A stretch of 64,000 bases of DNA from Bacteroidia bacterium (GTDB lineage: Bacteria; Bacteroidota; Bacteroidia; M30B66): contig JAGYKL010000010.1 in the NCBI GenBank assembly GCA_018401705.1, forward strand, positions 1 through 64,000, in the 5' to 3' direction. Below the pieces are notes generated by a model that worked only from the letters and a program-made list of their open reading frames with translations, was not told where the DNA came from and did no database searches. Shown one piece after another: positions 61,967 to 64,000 of this stretch. The translations under genes were made by a program, and so were the position numbers. Each line of letters begins with the position of its first letter. Position 1 is the first letter of the stretch.

Positions 61967-64000
61967 ATGATACGAATTTTTAAGCTTATACTCTTTGTTT
62001 CTTGCCTGGCTCTGGTTTTTTCATCATTCTTTAGCCCTCCAAGAAATATTTCATATACTGAATTACAAAAAGATCCCCCATTTCTTAATGATGGTAAGAA
62101 ATGGGTAGATTCAATAATGTTAAAATTGACACCTGAGCAGCGAATAGCGCAGCTTTTCATGGTGGCTGCTTATTCAAACAAGCCAATTGCACATCGCGAT
62201 GAAATTGCAAAACTCATTAAGGACCAGCAAATCGGTGGATTGATTTTCATGCAGGGAGGTCCAGTGCGTCAGGCTAAGCTTACAAATTATTATCAAAAGC
62301 TTTCAAATGTTCCATTAATGATTTCTATTGATGGTGAATGGGGAGTTTCTATGCGTCTCGATTCAACCCCGGTTTATCCCAAACAAATGACTCTTGGGGC
62401 AATCCAAAACGATACTCTAATTTATTCTATGGGAGCTAGAATTGCTCAAGAATGCCAACGACTGGGAATTCATGTAAATTTTGCACCGGTTGTGGATGTG
62501 AACAGTAATCCTTCAAATCCGGTCATTAATATGCGATCTTTTGGCTCCGATAAATACAATGTAGCCCGAAAAGGTATTGCTTACATGATGGGTATGCAAA
62601 ACAACGGCGTGCTAGCAAATGCAAAACACTTTCCCGGCCATGGCGATACAGATTCTGACTCTCATAAAACTCTCCCAACAATCAATCATACACGTGAAAG
62701 GCTCGATTCAATTGAATTGTACCCATTTCGTCAACTCATAAATTTCGGTTTAGGTAGCATGATGGTGGCTCATTTAAATGTTCCATCGCTTGATAAAACT
62801 CAGGGACGACCTACAACCTTGTCTCCATATGTGGTTGATACTTTGCTACGTCAAGAACTTGGCTTTAAGGGATTGGTTTTTACAGATGCACTAAACATGA
62901 AAGGAATTAGCGCCTCTTTAACTTCAAATCAGATAAATATAAATGCAATAAAAGCAGGCAATGATATTTTGCTTTTCGCCAGCGATGTGGCGGAAGGTAT
63001 TAAAGGAATAAAATCAGCCATAGATAAAGGAGAAATTTCTCAAGATGAAATTGATGCTCGATGCCGAAAAATCCTGCATGCCAAATATTGGATGGGCTTG
63101 CATAAGTTTGAAGCTGTGCAGGTAGCTAATCTTGTTGAGAATTTAAATAATGAAAGCTCTGAATTAATTCGTCGTAAACTCACTGAAGCTTCATTAACAG
63201 TGCTTGAGAACAATAATTTAATTCCTCTCAAAGGACTTGATACTTTAAAGATTGCTCACCTTGGGGTGGATGGAGAAAAAGAAAGTATTTTCTTAAAAAC
63301 TCTTAACAAATACACTAAAGTTAAAGGCTTCACTATAGGTAAAAGTGTTTTGCTAGATCAAAAAACTGAACTTCTTCAGAAACTGAAAGAGTTTAATGTG
63401 GTGATTGTAACAATCAACAATCCTAAAAATACAATGTCGAAAAAGGCTGGCATAAATGCAGCAGTTAGTAACTTCTTAACTGCATTAAATAAGCAGTCGA
63501 ATGTTATTTTAAACCTATTGGCTAATCCATATAGTTTAGAATCACTTTCTGATGCTGCCACACCCCAAACTCTTATTGTTTCTTATGAAGATAATGATCT
63601 TAGTCAGGAACTTTCGGCTCAACTCATTTTTGGAGGTATCAAGGCAAATGGTAAACTGCCAGTTTATGTCGATGAACGCTACGCATTCGGAAGTGGAAAG
63701 GAAACAGCAGAGGCTATAAGAATGAAATATACCATTCCTGCCGAAATGGGATACACAAACGCTGATTTCAGAAAAATTGATTCTTTAGCTGAAATTGCTA
63801 TTAAATTAAAAGCCACTCCTGGTTGTCAATTGCTTATAGCTCAAAATGGAAAAGTCTTTTATAACAAAGCATTTGGTAAACATACTTATGCCAGTAATTC
63901 CCTACCCGTCTTAACAACTGATTTATATGATTTAGCAAGTATAACAAAGGTAGCTGCGACAACCTTAAGTATCATGCGTCTTACCGATGAACTTTATATT
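61967..64000 (+). CDS. Glycoside hydrolase family 3 / beta-lactamase fusion, 3' partial
   Basis: A secreted enzyme, open to the window end (at least 678 residues). An N-terminal hydrophobic segment (IFKLILFVSCLALVFSSFF) exports it. Residues about 45-370 are a GH3 domain of the NagZ type: VPLMISIDGEWGVSMRLDS, GIHVNFAPVVDVNSNPSN, KHFPGHGDTDSDSHKTLP near 220 (catalytic His/Asp loop), and GFKGLVFTDALNMKGI with the nucleophile Asp. It therefore probably removes N-acetylglucosamine from muropeptides or chitin-like glycans. A GH3 C-terminal region follows, then a serine beta-lactamase/PBP-like domain begins near 600 with SITK (SxxK) near residue 658. The fusion suggests joint attack on peptidoglycan. 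Confidence 0.9.
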   Translation, partial: MIRIFKLILFVSCLALVFSSFFSPPRNISYTELQKDPPFLNDGKKWVDSIMLKLTPEQRIAQLFMVAAYSNKPIAHRDEIAKLIKDQQIGGLIFMQGGPVRQAKLTNYYQKLSNVPLMISIDGEWGVSMRLDSTPVYPKQMTLGAIQNDTLIYSMGARIAQECQRLGIHVNFAPVVDVNSNPSNPVINMRSFGSDKYNVARKGIAYMMGMQNNGVLANAKHFPGHGDTDSDSHKTLPTINHTRERLDSIELYPFRQLINFGLGSMMVAHLNVPSLDKTQGRPTTLSPYVVDTLLRQELGFKGLVFTDALNMKGISASLTSNQININAIKAGNDILLFASDVAEGIKGIKSAIDKGEISQDEIDARCRKILHAKYWMGLHKFEAVQVANLVENLNNESSELIRRKLTEASLTVLENNNLIPLKGLDTLKIAHLGVDGEKESIFLKTLNKYTKVKGFTIGKSVLLDQKTELLQKLKEFNVVIVTINNPKNTMSKKAGINAAVSNFLTALNKQSNVILNLLANPYSLESLSDAATPQTLIVSYEDNDLSQELSAQLIFGGIKANGKLPVYVDERYAFGSGKETAEAIRMKYTIPAEMGYTNADFRKIDSLAEIAIKLKATPGCQLLIAQNGKVFYNKAFGKHTYASNSLPVLTTDLYDLASITKVAATTLSIMRLTDELYI

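Noticed and set aside
1-64000. tRNA, rRNA or tmRNA genes
   Set aside because: No TPsiC-like GGTTCGA-type arms with a matching acceptor stem or rRNA landmarks were recognised in the intergenic regions read by eye.

Overview
The window is chromosomal DNA of a Bacteroidota bacterium. The evidence is internal. Several secreted proteins end in type IX secretion (T9SS) sorting domains of type A or type B. Genes lack Shine-Dalgarno sequences, and many are preceded by the Bacteroidota -7 box TAnnTTTG. The base composition is AT-rich with a standard set of housekeeping genes. I cannot name a genus. I see no rRNA, tRNA, CRISPR array, transposase or phage gene.

Layout. 1-5955: glycolytic genes (end of a class II aldolase, pgi), a cyclophilin and a secreted M1 aminopeptidase. 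6009-21944: mostly secreted proteins (an SBBP-repeat T9SS protein, a metallo-beta-lactamase-fold protein, a SprB-repeat protein, a 969-residue T9SS protein and a 5.3 kb PKD adhesin broken by four frameshifts), with an ABC-F ATPase among them. 22107-24577: the rpsO-pnp pair. 24753-33471: a T9SS protein, an S9 peptidase, a 427-bp heptamer repeat array, a large type B-sorted adhesin, a helical protein and a secreted endonuclease/exonuclease/phosphatase-family protein. 33437-41584: S4 RNA-binding protein, ndk, an unknown-AKR-GDPD-like operon, a lipoprotein, and a TPR-comA-rhodanese-aroE operon. 41876-49314: GH57 hydrolase, accD-DUF2721, a YCII protein, DUF2130, a structured intergenic region and a TPR lipoprotein-like secreted protein. 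49331-60210: gyrA, clpC, fabI and an outer-membrane barrel, recN, an AlbA_2 protein with a tiny membrane protein, and cbpA-cbpM. 60240-64000: an unknown secreted protein and a GH3/beta-lactamase fusion that runs off the end.

The coding content is mostly ordinary core metabolism plus a T9SS cargo repertoire. The unusual material is non-coding. There are 61 consecutive 7-bp units in perfect phase at 27876-28302, and related heptamer arrays fill the region in front of pgi. A degenerate 28-29-bp tandem array at 47528-47818 runs into a 96-bp nested inverted repeat able to fold as a three-way junction. A 57-bp triplicate closed by an inverted copy lies at 33679-33875. Short GC-rich palindromes sit inside otherwise ordinary genes. 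A set of genes has the -7 box exactly 4 nt before ATG, which predicts leaderless mRNAs. One GDPD-family protein has lost the expected catalytic residues.

Start codons were moved inward from the longest frame wherever a signal peptide, promoter or neighbouring gene made this necessary; each case is noted.
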